Of a stretch of DNA of 64,000 nucleotides, positions 1-12,859 are shown in pieces. Source of the DNA: Andrena cerasifolii (Eukaryota; Arthropoda; Insecta; Hymenoptera; Andrenidae); NCBI RefSeq assembly GCF_050908995.1, contig NC_135123.1, positions 16,864,001 through 16,928,000 of the forward strand, read 5' to 3'. The translations under genes were made by a program, and so were the position numbers. The stretch's first letter is position 1, and every line of letters starts with the position of its first letter. The notes under the pieces are model-generated. The model saw nothing but the letters and a program-made list of their open reading frames with translations. It was not told the origin of the DNA and ran no database searches.

Positions 1-352
1 TTAGGATTTCCCAATGAAAATGGGTTCAAATATGGAGAAATTCGGTCCATTTTTAGTGAACATCACTACGTTGACTAAATCTTGTAATTTACACGCTGGA
101 AAGTGTCTCCTTTTTAAAATTATTACACACTATGTAATAACGCAGAAGAGAATTTAAATGGAGAATGTCAACGACTTCATCAAATTGTAAAGTGTTTGCT
201 GAAGATTGCTTAAATGCAGCCTTCAGGAGAAATTGCCTGGATGTTTAGTACCCATGTATTTGATTTGGCAGTAACCAGTTCCATTGAGTTGAAATTGTTT
301 TGTTTTTTTTTTATTGTGATAGTATCGTGTATATTTTGTTATTTGAACTAAC

Positions 353-916
353 AAGGGGAGGACACCATGTGGTAGACACCGATTTTGATGAGCCTTGGCA
401 CGATGGATCTACGTCGAAAATAAGTAAATAGGTGTCCGAGCGTTTCAGCCAATAGGCTTAATAATAGAAATATTTACATGTAAATTATTAAAAATTTCAT
501 ATTGGCCGTGCGGTTTTAGTAGGTAAAAATTCCACACTACCCTGTCGCCCGCGGGAGATTCCGTTCTGGAGGCGTCGGGGTGCCTTTTGAAGATGTCTCC
601 ACGTTAAAAAAAACTTTATAAATTTTTTTTGTATAAATTATTTTCTTTATAAATTTTTTTTTAACTTGGGGAATCTTCAAAAGGCACCCCGACTCCTTCA
701 GAGGGGAATCCCCTAGGGGCGCCAGGAGAGTGTGGGATTTTTACCGATTAAAACCCCACGGCCACTATGAAATTTTTAATAATTTCCATATAGATATCTC
801 TATTATTAAGTCCCATTGGCAGAAACGCTCGGACACCTATTTACTTATTTTCGACATAGATCCATCGTGCCAAGGCTCATCAAAATCGGTGTCTACCACA
901 CGATGTCCTCCCCTTT
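353..916. mobile_element. Fold-back (inverted-repeat) element, 564 bp
   Basis: The left arm starts AAGGGGAGGACACCATGTGG and the right arm ends with its near-complement CGATGTCCTCCCCTTT. Each arm is about 250 bp. Matching landmarks pair across the element: CACCGATTTTGATGAGCC at 378 with GGCTCATCAAAATCGGTG at 874, and GGGGTGCCTTTTGAAGAT at 579 with ATCTTCAAAAGGCACCCC at 674. The centre (about 605-665) is AT-rich. There is no transposase, so this is a MITE or fold-back transposon. The ends resemble the GGGGAGG end of the element at 34667, but no clean TTAA target duplication is seen. The short frames on both strands are mirror images from the palindrome, not genes. Confidence 0.8.
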
Positions 917-2372
917 TAAGGCGATCATTTGCACATAATAGACGGTCACAGGTACGGAACAGACCATTCGCACGACACGGGTGGAAATTCCGCGCGCTCC
1001 TCATAACGCTTATCCCAGTCATAAAGTCACAACAGGCCAATAAAAGAATTGCAGCATATAAAGTAATCCTAGCCTCCAACTATAAACGAAAGTACTAAAG
1101 ACGTCCTAAACGTAAAGGTTCACTTTCTTAGGCAGGTGTTTGATAAACTGGATATATATATTGCAAGAGGACACCAGCCCCAAAGGGTTCAGGATACCGA
1201 TGACAGTTTTAATTAAAAATCCTGTTCAAAGTTGATTCATTTGCATTTCATTCTTGCTACCTCTTTGCGCCTCATTCACCCCTCAAAGTCGAGCTCCCAG
1301 CCCGCCCCCAAAAATGGCACTGCTCGTAATAAATTATCTGAAACACGTTCTTCTTCTGAATCATCAAACATCCGCGTAGAATCGACCATCATCCATCGTC
1401 TCGTGGCAGCTCTACCGCCCGAGGGGTGATCCTCGACGAAGTGTGCCATCCGACCGTAGTGCTGCACAAGGTGCTCCTAACGAGAGTCTCCGTCGGCTTA
1501 ATGAAACTCACTTTTCGATCGGGGGACTCCATTTTAAGTAACGCAGCGGTGGCTTCTTTGCCACTGTCGCTTTTCTTACGAGGATATCACGGCCTTCTTT
1601 AAAATTTCTCACGAGGAAAAGTCGTCAGCCCGAAAATTCTGATTTTAATGGAACTTCGTGTGAATGTAGACATTGTAGACTGTAGACCATATTCGAGAAT
1701 AAAGAAACATTTTATTTCTGCGCAAATTCACCCTGCCTCCGATTTTAATTTCATCCCCAACACGACAGCGTTGACAAGATTCCACAATATTTAATAAATA
1801 CTGAGAAGCATCGACATAAAAAAAATATTTCCTGCAAATTTAAAGATGACTCCTCTGATCCCATAAGAGTTTAATCCAATATTAACAATAGTTTCTTTAA
1901 AAAAAAAAAACTCGCAAATATGTTACTTTTGGGACTGTCACACGAGAATCCTCCCTTAAGGGTAGTAAAATCGGTGCCTTCGAAGCCCATAAAAATGCAA
2001 GGGTGAGAAATCGGGGAGGGGGGTTGAAAATAATGGCTCGAATATCCTCGGAACTGGAACACGATCACCGGCTGTCGATCGAGCAGAACCTGGACAGCAG
2101 AGAAACCAAGAGAAGCTGGTTTACTAATCACCCGAGAAACGCCGCGATTACAATCCCGTGGAATGTGCTTAGAGCCGTCGTTTCGAAAGGCTTCTACTCT
2201 CACGTTCCAGCGGCGCGGCGGCCGTGTGTTCTCGCGCGTGTGTACGCCCTGTGCACGTACACTCGAGGTGATCGCGTGCACTCGCTGTGTGCACCGGCTA
2301 CAGGAATTTGTTTAAGACCGGCAAGATCGCTTTTAATATACAGGGTGAGGCGCCCAACTTTATCGCGTAAAA

Positions 2373-2480
2373 CAGCGGCTCTCAAACTGCTCGCTGGCCA
2401 CCCCTCCAATTGCAAGGGACGATCGATTCTCTGGGGGGCCAATAAGCGGGGGTAAAAAGTTGCCAGTTTGAGGACCGTTC
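2373..2480. mobile_element. Small hAT-type MITE remnant
   Basis: The left end CAGCGGCTCTCAAACTG and the right end CAGTTTGAGGACCGTTC are imperfect inverted copies. They resemble the common hAT end CAG(C/T)GGTTCTCAAACT. Length is only about 108 bp with no coding capacity. No clean 8 bp target duplication was found, so this is a decayed copy or a chance resemblance. Confidence 0.4.
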
Positions 2481-3649
2481 GATTAATTTCGGTCACTTTT
2501 ATCGCGGACCGGTTTAAACTACCCGGGCTTCTTATATCCAGATAAATCTGGAGCACCATTGCCACCACTTGTGGAAGTGTAATGATCAAAAGATAAGAAT
2601 ATAATATTTTTACAATTAACCGGCGCCTTCGTTAATTATTACGCGATGATTACTTATATAATAAAGCGCTAAAGTTAAATTATCGCAAAGTGTCGAGGGG
2701 ATGAAATCGAGGGGAGGGGGTGTCCACTTTTCATGGTAGCCTATATTTTCAACATGGCCCTAGAGTGTAACTATGCAAAATTTGAGCCTTATCAGTCGAG
2801 GGGTTTGGGAGTTAATAGGGAACACACAGACAGACATTCTATTTTATATTAGATATAGATATATACATGAAGGTATGTTGGAAGAAACGGAAACAAGGTT
2901 TACTTTTAAGTGAGATCGTGCTTTGTGTTATTTAAGGGGGTATCGAGCTCAAGGATTGGTTGCAGTAGGGTAGTTACATTTTGTAGTCGATTATGACTAG
3001 TTTGTGCGGTTTTATTTCTTCGATTTTTTGCTGTGTGAGGTTTTAGGAGTTGAGATGGATCTTCCAATGCGTTGCTCCTAAATGTGTGCTTTGCGAAAGA
3101 TTTTAGTTAGAGGGATGGGAAGAACTTGGGATGGGGGATAAGGAAGACCTGGGGTTAGAAGGGGTAAATTTTAATGTTTTATTGCATTTTGTGCCCAACG
3201 TGCCCTCGCTTTGTATCGGGAATAGGAAGGAATTAGGGAAATAAATCAAATTTTAGAAAGTGGTCGATAACTGTATATACGGCTGGGAACTGCATATTTA
3301 AAGCGTTCCTCGTGTTCCTATTAGCGAGTTAAAATGTTTCTTAAACGTTCAATGCTATCCCCAGAAATTCATTACGCGAACATGACGTGTTTATTTAATC
3401 GTGCACTCTTCTGTGATATTAGATGATCCTTTTAATCGATTGTATTAGAAACAAAATTGATATTGGTGTCAACACTTTCTCCCAATTTTAGTGACAGGCA
3501 ATATCAAAATAACGCAATAATGTCTTCGTAATTAAACGGGAATGTATTTGAACGCTCGCTATTAAAACTGTAAATAATAACAATATACATGTTAGACATA
3601 AGTTCTAAAATAATATTGTAACTACTATAAGACACAAGAATCGAGATTA

Positions 3650-3745
3650 TATAGATATATTTTTAAATATATATATTATAATATATATTTAATATATATT
3701 TAAATATATTTATTATTAAATATATATATATATTTAAATTATTTA
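3650..3745. repeat. AT-rich simple repeat
   Basis: A run of about 95 bases made almost wholly of A and T, with repeated TATATTTAAATATA-type units. It is low-complexity sequence with no coding signal. Confidence 0.75.
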
Positions 3746-5631
3746 AAAATTCTCTAAAATGCCATTTATAAAAACGAGATTTCCAGTGCCGTTTGCAACC
3801 CCACAACATCACGGAACCACCGCATTACTTTACAGTAGGACTTACATTTTTAGTATTCATTACTTCCATACATTAAAAATGTATTAAAAATGTATTAAAA
3901 ATATATTAAAAGTATATATACTTTCGTGGCTCACTAGTGCATAGCAACGAAATTTCTCAATATAGATAAAAAACACCGATATGCCGAATAAAGTCCAGAA
4001 TTCAAGTAATTCATATTCATAAATCAGAAATAGACCTACCAATTTCAAACATCACTCCGCCCATCCCTGTACAAAATAAATTGCCTCACATTACCATTTG
4101 TCAATCCGAGCTAATTTCTACCCAAGCAGAAATCTAGGCTGCTCTGTATAGAGTTGAAAATGGCTTCGCAACGACATTCCTAATATTCCTTTCGTAGGCC
4201 TCTCGAAGCTGTGTTATACACACACGAAACACTTCACTCGATAAACTGAAATCAGTGCAGCGAAATACCTCACCCTGTATATGAACCGCCTCGTGCACTA
4301 TCCCCGGCCTCCTTAGATCAGAGAACGTTCGACATATTCATTGGGATTGTTTCGAAACCGTTCGCATTATCCTAAGGAATTCCATGTTAATCGAAGAGAT
4401 TTAATGTCGCTCGTAATTCGATTAGCGTACGACTCGCGGTGATCTTGAGCAGAGAATGGTATTTAGTGCGATTCCAGGGTTGCGTAATCTTATAACGTTG
4501 CCGGCGATCGAGCGACTCCTTCGATTCGTGGAAACATCCTCGATGGACGGTCACCCTCTAAATGTACCTTTTCCTATACGCGACTGGACGCGACTTCAAG
4601 AATTTCAAAGTCGTTTTTCTCGAAGATGAAACGCGATATCAAAAAATTGTATTCCTTCTTCTCGACGTATTTACTCGTCCTAAGTGAAAAAGAAACAGTA
4701 ACTATTTTCGCTATCGCGCTTCATTTTCGAGAAAATCGACTTTGAAGTCCTTCACGTCTTTCCTTAGTTTCATTGTAAATAAAACACAGTTTAAACTGAC
4801 CCACAAAAGAAACATTAAAAACGTCCCTCATCGTGCGCGCAACAAGCAGGCAATTTTAAATTCCACGCAGAGCGTTCCGTACCTCGTGTTAACTAGAATG
4901 TTGCCTCGGATCGCCGAAACGGTTTCGTGGAATCGAATAGAAAACAGGCTGAGCAAATAGATAAAATTCTGCTTCGTTATCGAGCAATTTGCCGCGACAG
5001 CTCGGTGAAATAGTAATTTATAACCGACGGCATGTTTCATAAATCTGTCATCGAATGAAATAGGAGAAGCGAGGATTAGTGGAATCGAGACTCGTTAAGG
5101 GATCAGGGAATTGTGTAATTTCAACGACCATTTGGGTGCCCCGAAGATCCTTGGCCATACCAGGCCCGATCAAAACTTTCCATCCGCGACTGGAAATTTC
5201 GTGGGGTTCTGCGAATTCTCCGAGGCATGCTCGGCGCGGCGCATTGTTATTCGACGATGATTAACGCATCTGGGTTCCAGAGCACGCGAGTGTTTCCATT
5301 CCACGGTCAGACGCAAACCAAATACACTCTATTTCCCGCGAGTCGAATCACGAAGAGGCTTCAAGCGGATAGGCTTCGCCGTTCCTCCATACCTTCGGGC
5401 AGAAGCATCGTCCGAAGGTGGCGTCGGGGGTGGTCATTGAATTGCAGCTTCCGAATGAGACGTCGCTTGAATAAAATTAACACGCTCCTCAATGATACGA
5501 ATTTCCCGAGGTGATCCCTGCTATGCTAGTTAATCGGTGATGGTTTTTCATTCTTAACTGGTGAGATCGGAGGGTAGGGGGGGGGGAGAAAATGACCCAC
5601 CCCATTACCATTCCCTCAGTGCGTCGTATCT

Positions 5632-5773
5632 GATTGGCTATAACAGTCGTCTACCTGAAACTTTGTGTGCTCTATCCTCAGTCTGTCTTTGAACTTCGAG
5701 TGCAGTGGAAGTGGATGAAGTTTGTGGTGGCTTTGCAGTTCGAGGACTCGCGGGGGATTAATTTAACGTCCAT
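5632..5773 (+). promoter_or_regulatory. Possible promoter and 5' non-coding exon
   Basis: An inverted CCAAT box (GATTGGCT, about 5632) and a TATAAC stretch precede an initiator-like TCAGTC at 5678-5683. A GC-richer segment then runs to a strong splice donor, CAT|GTGAGTA, with the exon ending at 5773. The next good acceptor with plausible downstream coding sequence is at 15352-15354 (TTTGCAG). This could be the first exon of the secreted-protein gene at 15467, with an intron of about 9.6 kb. The linkage is inference; only the signals are seen. Confidence 0.3.
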
Positions 5774-6184
5774 GTGAGTACTTTTGAATATTGAGATTGT
5801 TAGGGCACGATTTGTTGCTCCGTTCACGTGGATTCAGGAGATTCGTTAATTAAGGAAGGTTTTTTTAGAAATTGTTGTGTTCGAAAATTTGTTTGAAAAG
5901 AATGGCAGAAGTGTTTCTTCTTTTGCTACCACTTTTCTAGCGGATATAGTAAATAGAATATTGCTATATTTACTTAACTTCATTCATAAGTTATAGTAGC
6001 TGTCTGCAGCAAGTAGCAGTGAAATCCCTAATGCGCATGCCCCAGCAGAAGAGCGGTAATTAAATTCACGATTTGACAGACTATCTAATATATAAGGAGG
6101 CATGGCTAATAGACATTTGACAAGCAAAACCCTCCTTATTTCTCGATTCATCCCGCAAGTCTCGCGTATTAAATCTCATGATAA

Positions 6185-6415
6185 AATCGAGATTTTTAAA
6201 TTTTCATTACAGGCTCGGATAAAAACCTCGAAAAAGCTACCGTCGCTATTTTCTTCGCTATTCTGACAAATTGCAGTTTTTTTTTCAAAACGACAAAATA
6301 CGTCACCTAGTAAACTAATCCTTCCAGCTTCTAAAAAAGCCTCGAGTCGTTTGGACCAATTTTGAGAAAGTTGTTCCGTCTTAAACGGTGTCCGAACATT
6401 TTTGTACGTAATGGA
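6185..6415 (+). mobile_element. Half copy of the palindromic MITE seen at 37104
   Basis: This stretch matches the right arm of the element at 37104-37798 in order: ATTACAGGCTCGGATAAAAA, a TCGCTATT stretch, TTTTTCAAAACGACAAAATA, CGTCACCTAGTAAACTAAT, CTTCTAAAAAAG, and TCGTTTGGACCAATTTT. It ends with a diverged version of the terminal sequence. The mirrored arm is missing, so this is a truncated or recombined copy. Confidence 0.65.
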
Positions 6416-9400
6416 AGTCCTTGAATAAGACGAGCTCTAAAAATTATATAATAAATAATAAATAAGAAACCGTGAAATTGATACCAGGTTTATCCAGGCC
6501 CCACTTTCTATAATTGTGAATTCAAGTGGGCAGAATACAATGGAAGTTCATTGGAAGATCGCATTAGCGAGGGTAAGTGGGTATACGACGATAGGCGTTA
6601 TCGAAACGCATTACATTGACAACCGTGCGATTCAGGGAATCGCGCTTTGAAGTGTCACCGTTATCGGGGCACGGGAGAAAGCTTCCGATACCGAGACGTT
6701 GCACGAGCATGCCAGGGATGATGGGGGGTTAATCCATTGACGAATACGGATAGCAGGCAGCGCAGTGTTGCTTCAGAAAGAAACTGCTGCTGGCTATCAG
6801 TGAAAGAACATTTAGATACCGGCTAGAAAGCATGCGCGACTTGTATTGCTCGTTCAAGGAGCGATAGAAATTTCTGTTCTTCGGTTACGCAACGCGACTC
6901 TTTTATCTCGAGAGTCTGATACAGCGCTATGCGAACTGCAGTCGCAGGCTGGGTGTTGGGTAATATAATGCTCGAAGTGAAGGAACGAAAATTGTTGTTA
7001 TTAATTCTGTCGGGTGTTATCAACATCTCGTATTTATTATTGTGTAAGTAGTAGACTGTGCGTCTGCTGTTTCTTTAATTCAGCTGCAGGCTCTGAAACT
7101 GAAATAGCGGATGGCGAACGTAATTCAAGTAAACTGGAAACCGTCGGTGATTTTTGAATAAAAAGTTGAATAAAGCTTGTTAGTATAAGCGTAGATTTTT
7201 ATTAATATCTGCGAAGAACTGGTTATTCAAGAAGCTGGATATATTCGACTGCATTTACAAAAAATAAATATTTAAAATTAGACTTCGTTCTAAAGTCCAT
7301 AATCTATATTGAGCGTGCATCGATCTAAAATTAATTTTAAATCGACCGAAAGTCAGTGTTACTTTTCTTTTCAACTGACATTTTATTGAAAAATTAAGTT
7401 TGAAACTGCAGTAAGTTACCACGAGATATGAGTAGCATTAATTCGTTTCCAACGTCGAAAATATTTTAAATACTTCTGAAACTTATCATCATAAACTCTC
7501 ATAATTTCAGACTCGATCAAATAAAAATTCATTACCCTTCCTCCATGGGTATTCAAAATTACTATTACTATACTTCGGTAATAATTTCTCCCGCAATTTC
7601 AACCACCATTTTCACTCTGAAGAACGCTTAACGAAAGGAGAGATGAATTCTTTATAAACAACGACCGTTTAAGTCCCATGACAACAAGCCAGCTTGACAG
7701 GGACCTGTGTCCATTAGTTTCGCGAATATTAAATAAATCACCGGCAAATTCGAGTGGACGTTCGCCATAGAGAAGGAAAGAAGCTTCGCGACACCTCCTC
7801 GGATTGGCGAGTCTGACGTTTCGCTTGAAAAAGGGATGAAAATTGCTGCTTGGCTTTTCCTCTTGCAGCGACCCTGCCGTCTCGTTCTGTGTTACTAGGT
7901 GGGATTCTCCTTTATTTATAATAACTCGCAACCGTAACGCTCGCAGGGGTTCCAGCTGACTGGCCAAGCAGTTGCTATGTTGACCCTTATCCCTCCCGAT
8001 CGTGGACTGCGTTTTTCCCCTCGCGTTGGGCAATAACAAAGATACGATCTTTCTACAGCGATCATAAACGTGGCTTGTTTACACGCACGTTTACATGCTG
8101 GATGATTTTGAGTTTGAGGGAATGTTCGTTCTTCTAGGGGTTCTCGATTAATAGTGCTCTAGGTAGATATTGGAGTAGACATCGATTAAGCAGGAATTAG
8201 AATTCTGGGATATCCATGAAAGATGTATGAAGCAATTATCGGGTCGTCTGAAAAGTCTGCGCATGTTTCCAGGGGCGGATTTGTGTGTAGGGTGAGTATA
8301 TCGCAGTCTAGGGCGGCAACTTTTGGACGAGATAAATTGGAAAAGGTTTAAACGCAGAGACTTGGGGCAACTTTAAAAACAATTCACTTCTTCTTCATGT
8401 AGGAAGTTAGCAGTAACTCGTATGCGAGTTGTCATATGGAATTCATTTTACAAATGCTATTTTAAATTATTATACAGTGTGTTTTTATTTAAATGACGAA
8501 TAAACAGCTTTGTTTAAATAATGAGTAAATACCTTTTCACAAATTGTAAAATTAGCTAGCAGTTACCTGCTGCTAAAAAAGTGTTTCGAACAGACAAGAC
8601 ATTTTCCGTTCTCTTTCGTCAAAATTTATTTGCAAACTCTTCAAGCTAACTTAACGCCCACTTTGTGCTTTTACTAAACTTTTACGCTTTACTTGCAACA
8701 CCATCAAAGTGTAAGAAAAAACAAACTCAGTGAACTCGTTCGAAGTCGCCTTAAAATACACCCCAAGGTCCAGAACGTGCATCCTCAAACTCCCCAACGC
8801 GCATGCAATCGACCGATAGCGTAAATAGTTTCCCTTCTTCAAACAATACAGAATATCCCCGTCTTTACCGAAACTGTCGCATTTTTTGTGTTAATTTCCA
8901 AAGAAGAGGAGCTCGAAACTTCGCTTGAACTCCATTTTCCTTCCAACCTTTTAGCAGAACTACCCCCCAATGCGTTTTATATGTAATTAAACACGTGTCC
9001 TACCCCAACTATGCCTACGCAAAATTTGAATCGGTGATTTCTAAATCGTTATTAAAAATCCAGACTACTAATCCGTGATTTCGAGCGATGCTGAGTGCGC
9101 GAGTAGTTTGTATTTTTTAAATGTTTTTCCCTCTCACGATGACGTCCCCCAGGAGCAAACGTTCCCCAGGACACGCGTGGGTCACGTGGCTTTCCTGCAA
9201 ATATACGAAACGCGTACGTACACATCGCCGTCACAATCGTCTGGAACAATATCATCGGCTCGATTTGTTTAAGTACGCGGAAATCAAGCGGCGATCCTGT
9301 AATTTACAGCGTTATTTTTCGATTACGCGTGACTCACGCGAGGTCCGGGGCGTCTCGATTTCGGCCGCCGAATTTTCGCTCGTGCCCGGCAACGCGATTA

Positions 9401-12400
9401 TGCACTTCCACTACAGAAACGCAATCACGTTTCCGACCAGAAGGGTAAACGACGTCCCATTGGATCTGCGGTTTGGGAAATCTACTGGGAATTGGACTTT
9501 TCGACCGGTTCAGGGGCAGATTTATTAGAATTAGCAGTGGTGGGTTGGAGGCGTCAATGTTTAGTAGCGGAAAAAAATCTGTGGAGGCAACGAATGAATT
9601 AATATTGGAGATTGCGGGGATTTTATTTAATTATTGTGAATGCAAGGAGATGTGAGTTTATCAAGGTTATACGTGAGAATAGATTGGTCCTTGGGAGTGC
9701 TAGAGATTTTATGAGCTGCTGCGCGAAGTTTGAGAAGAAATAGAGAGGCAATATTCGTAAATTTAACAAGTGTGTAAAAAGGTATTTATAAAATCGAGGT
9801 TATTCCTCTGGAAGAATAATAAATCCCAAATAAATTCATTCGTAAAGCGCGTCTTGTTCAGCAAACAGGGTTTTCTCAAATATAGAGTAATTATTTTCGT
9901 TTGAAAGAAATATCGCATTCGATGTCAATCGAGTGCACCTGCTTCTTTACTGATTGAAGAATCCACCAGCAGATGTTTCTCTAAATTTTTCACACAACGA
10001 GAAGACGGGAAGCACTTACTCTTACATTGCTTAAGTTACATATATAGCTTCTAATTTTCACGCATGACTTCTCCATCTCACAAAAATATTCAAACGGATA
10101 ATAAGCTTTTTACTTTTTCCAACGTGGACCTTGAAACTATGTACACTGCTCAGCAAATTAAGATCACGTGCACAATTTCTTCCATTGTTTATCAAAAGCC
10201 TCGATGTTGCGCATCACGAGGTCAGGACTAAATAGGAGGAATTCCCATCATTATAACGCACTTAGCCTCTTAATAACCCTTAATAGAGATACCGACTGTT
10301 CACACGAGTCTTTAGATAGCCACATGCAAGAATGTATGTAGAACATTCTCCCTGGTATCTCTGAACGGAAATTTCGACTCTCGGCGGAGCCAAATCGTCC
10401 ACCCTTTATTTTACCCGGCTGGCTCGTTACTCCGAGAGTTCACACCACCGCGATAACGATTACGGATGTCTCACGTTCAAAATATTCACCTTTCTTCCCT
10501 CAGTTCCTCTTTTCTCCCGCTCTCTCCACTTAAACCTATGCTCCTCCACCCATCGAATTAAATTCACCCGAAGTTTTCGTCGATTTAAAAGTGGAAATCA
10601 AAATGCAGGGTAACAGAGCAGCTCTGCATGACGAGGTAGCGGAAGTGAAAGAAATTTGGAGGAAGCGTGGCCAAAGGAATACAATTTCCATTCTTTGGTC
10701 TTTTTGTAACAAATATTATTAAGCTTGCATTCGACTCAATTTTGACTACACAGGAATCACTCTACTTTTAATTCTACTTGGTGACTTTAAATTTCTTCCC
10801 TGTTTTCGTCGAAAGCAGAGTTCGCCGATGATAAAAGCTGGGGAAGGCGGAATTAGATTCAATTGCTAAAATCGTGTTCTCAAGGCATCGTCGAATCACG
10901 ACCTCGAAGACCTCGCAATGAAGTCACCACGTTCGTGGATTAACAAGAGAAAATATAGGCTCCTTGCGTAATCTGACCTTTGATTCTTAGTTTGTTGTAA
11001 CGTCTCGTTTGGATGCAACTTTCATTATTCGAAAAGGTCGTGGTGCACCAGAACGCGCGAGTCGCACGAATTTCGAATTCGATTCAATAGAAAGTATTTA
11101 CCATTGCCTCTAACTACAGCTTTCTACATATAATCCGTCGACTCGTATCGGATAATTGCACGCCCATAACAATGCGATATTTACTCCAACTGTTTACGTA
11201 TCTTTTTTTTTTTAACTACTAAGTCAGCAATTATTCTCTTTTTTTGCAAACCGAGGCGTAATCGGTTTCGCGCATTGCGACACATGACATTGTCATACCT
11301 TTAAAGATCAAGGATATCCTGTGCATGTTATCGATGCGGGGCAGCCAAAAGGCCATTAAAATTAAATAAAAATCGCAGCGTACGTAGCTGCGTACTTCGT
11401 AGCGCCACTCGATGGCATACGTGCAGTTCGATGGCACGATAGTTTGTTAACAAGAAACTGCTGCAACGGAGCTTGATAATTAGAGCTAAGAAGCTTCCCA
11501 CATGTGCCAGTAATTATGTAAGTGGGCTAAGTATAAAATCAGGAGAAATTCAAATCGCCACTTGCTTCGTGTTAGTTAATACCATGAAACGGAAAAGTTG
11601 AAATATCTCGGGACAAAAATATATGAGTCAGGCTGCTTTCATAATCCCCTGCGCAAATACAAGATACTGTAACCAAATACCAAATCAACTGAAAATACTC
11701 TCTTCCACACTCTGCTCTAATTAATTAAATCACTTGATAACACGAGTTCGTCAGTCAACATGAAATAATAAAATCAAAAGAAACCTCCAAAGAACAGCAT
11801 CGGTAACTTTAACAGATACATTTGTAAGAAATTCTCTATCCTCTGATTCTTTCCTCTAACTGCAAAGCATAAGGCCCAGTTTCCACAAACTCCGTAAAGC
11901 TACTGCTGCGCTAACTTAATTTAAATTCCATTTGAACTGTTGAATTTGGAAAAACGCTCCATAAAATAAATTGAATCCCAGAAATTGAAAGTACAGGTTC
12001 CACTGAGAAATGAAAAAAAAAAGAAAACGGGAAACAAAGGGATTCGTGGCTCGGTCACCCGGCGGAATTTATTTCGCTCACGAAATCACTCGGCGCCATC
12101 CCACGTTCCTCTCTGTTGCACAGAGGTGACGATGCCCGACACGTTCGCGGGGCCCCGATCTCGTATTTATACGGCCTATTCACGGCTGCAGACATAATCG
12201 TGGCGTGGCTGCATAACGGTAAAAACGCATCGGCGTGCATTCACTTTTCCCCCGGTGGCGCGCACACGCACCTCACCGCGCATACGCGCGGGCCAAGGTA
12301 GCCGCGGGCGCGCAATACCTTTTCAAACTGGCGAGTCATCGATCCGCCCGGCCGCGGTGTACAAATAACTCTAATGGAATTACCCTTTCCTATCGGCGTA

Positions 12401-12859
12401 ACGATCCGTAGAATGGAGCCGATCCCGCGTCTGCCACGGCTCGCTCTCGATTTTCCTGCGACCTGGGGGTCAGGAAAATGGAGTGTATAGGTACTGTGCC
12501 GCGCCGAGGGCCGCTAAAGTGGTGTGCGACGGTTACCATTGAGGGTACCAGCCACCAAATCTGTCCTTTAGTATGTATGTACTTTCTTCCACACATCCAA
12601 CGTGCTTATTACCTTTTTCCTTTTTCACATTTGAAATTCCTTTTTTTATATAATGTACAAAAGCGACTGACGATAAGATGGTGATCTTATGCAGCAAGTT
12701 ATGGCGCAAATGAAATTTATATCAAGCTTTATTCAACACAATGTTATGATATTCTTTAAACTAACAATAGGAACTTTTGTACCTCTTCTTATGAACTTTG
12801 AGGGATGGTTTCACCCCCTAAATATGCAAACGGACCAAAATAAAGAATCACGTGTTTGT

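Larger units (their letters stand above)
1..5630. other. Non-genic stretch with repeats
   Basis: No protein-coding exon is recognised here. The open frames are short, overlap on both strands, and have no visible family motif. The stretch holds a fold-back element (353-916), a probable small hAT remnant (2373-2480) and an AT-rich tract of TATATTTAA-like repeats around 3655-3740. Weakly conserved non-coding regulation cannot be seen without comparison to other species. Confidence 0.5.

Noticed and set aside
2003..2455. 150-codon frame (plus) overlapping 129- and 136-codon frames (minus)
   Set aside because: CpG-rich sequence opens several frames at once; no motif, and part of it overlaps the hAT-like remnant.
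8266..8300. CAGGGGCGGATTT, resembling a hAT end; and the nearby GGGTCGTCTGAAAAGT, resembling a mariner end
   Set aside because: No partner end or target duplication was found for either, so chance similarity cannot be excluded.
9121..9528. 135-codon open frame
   Set aside because: Overlapping frames on both strands in a CpG-rich patch; no recognisable protein features or splice context.
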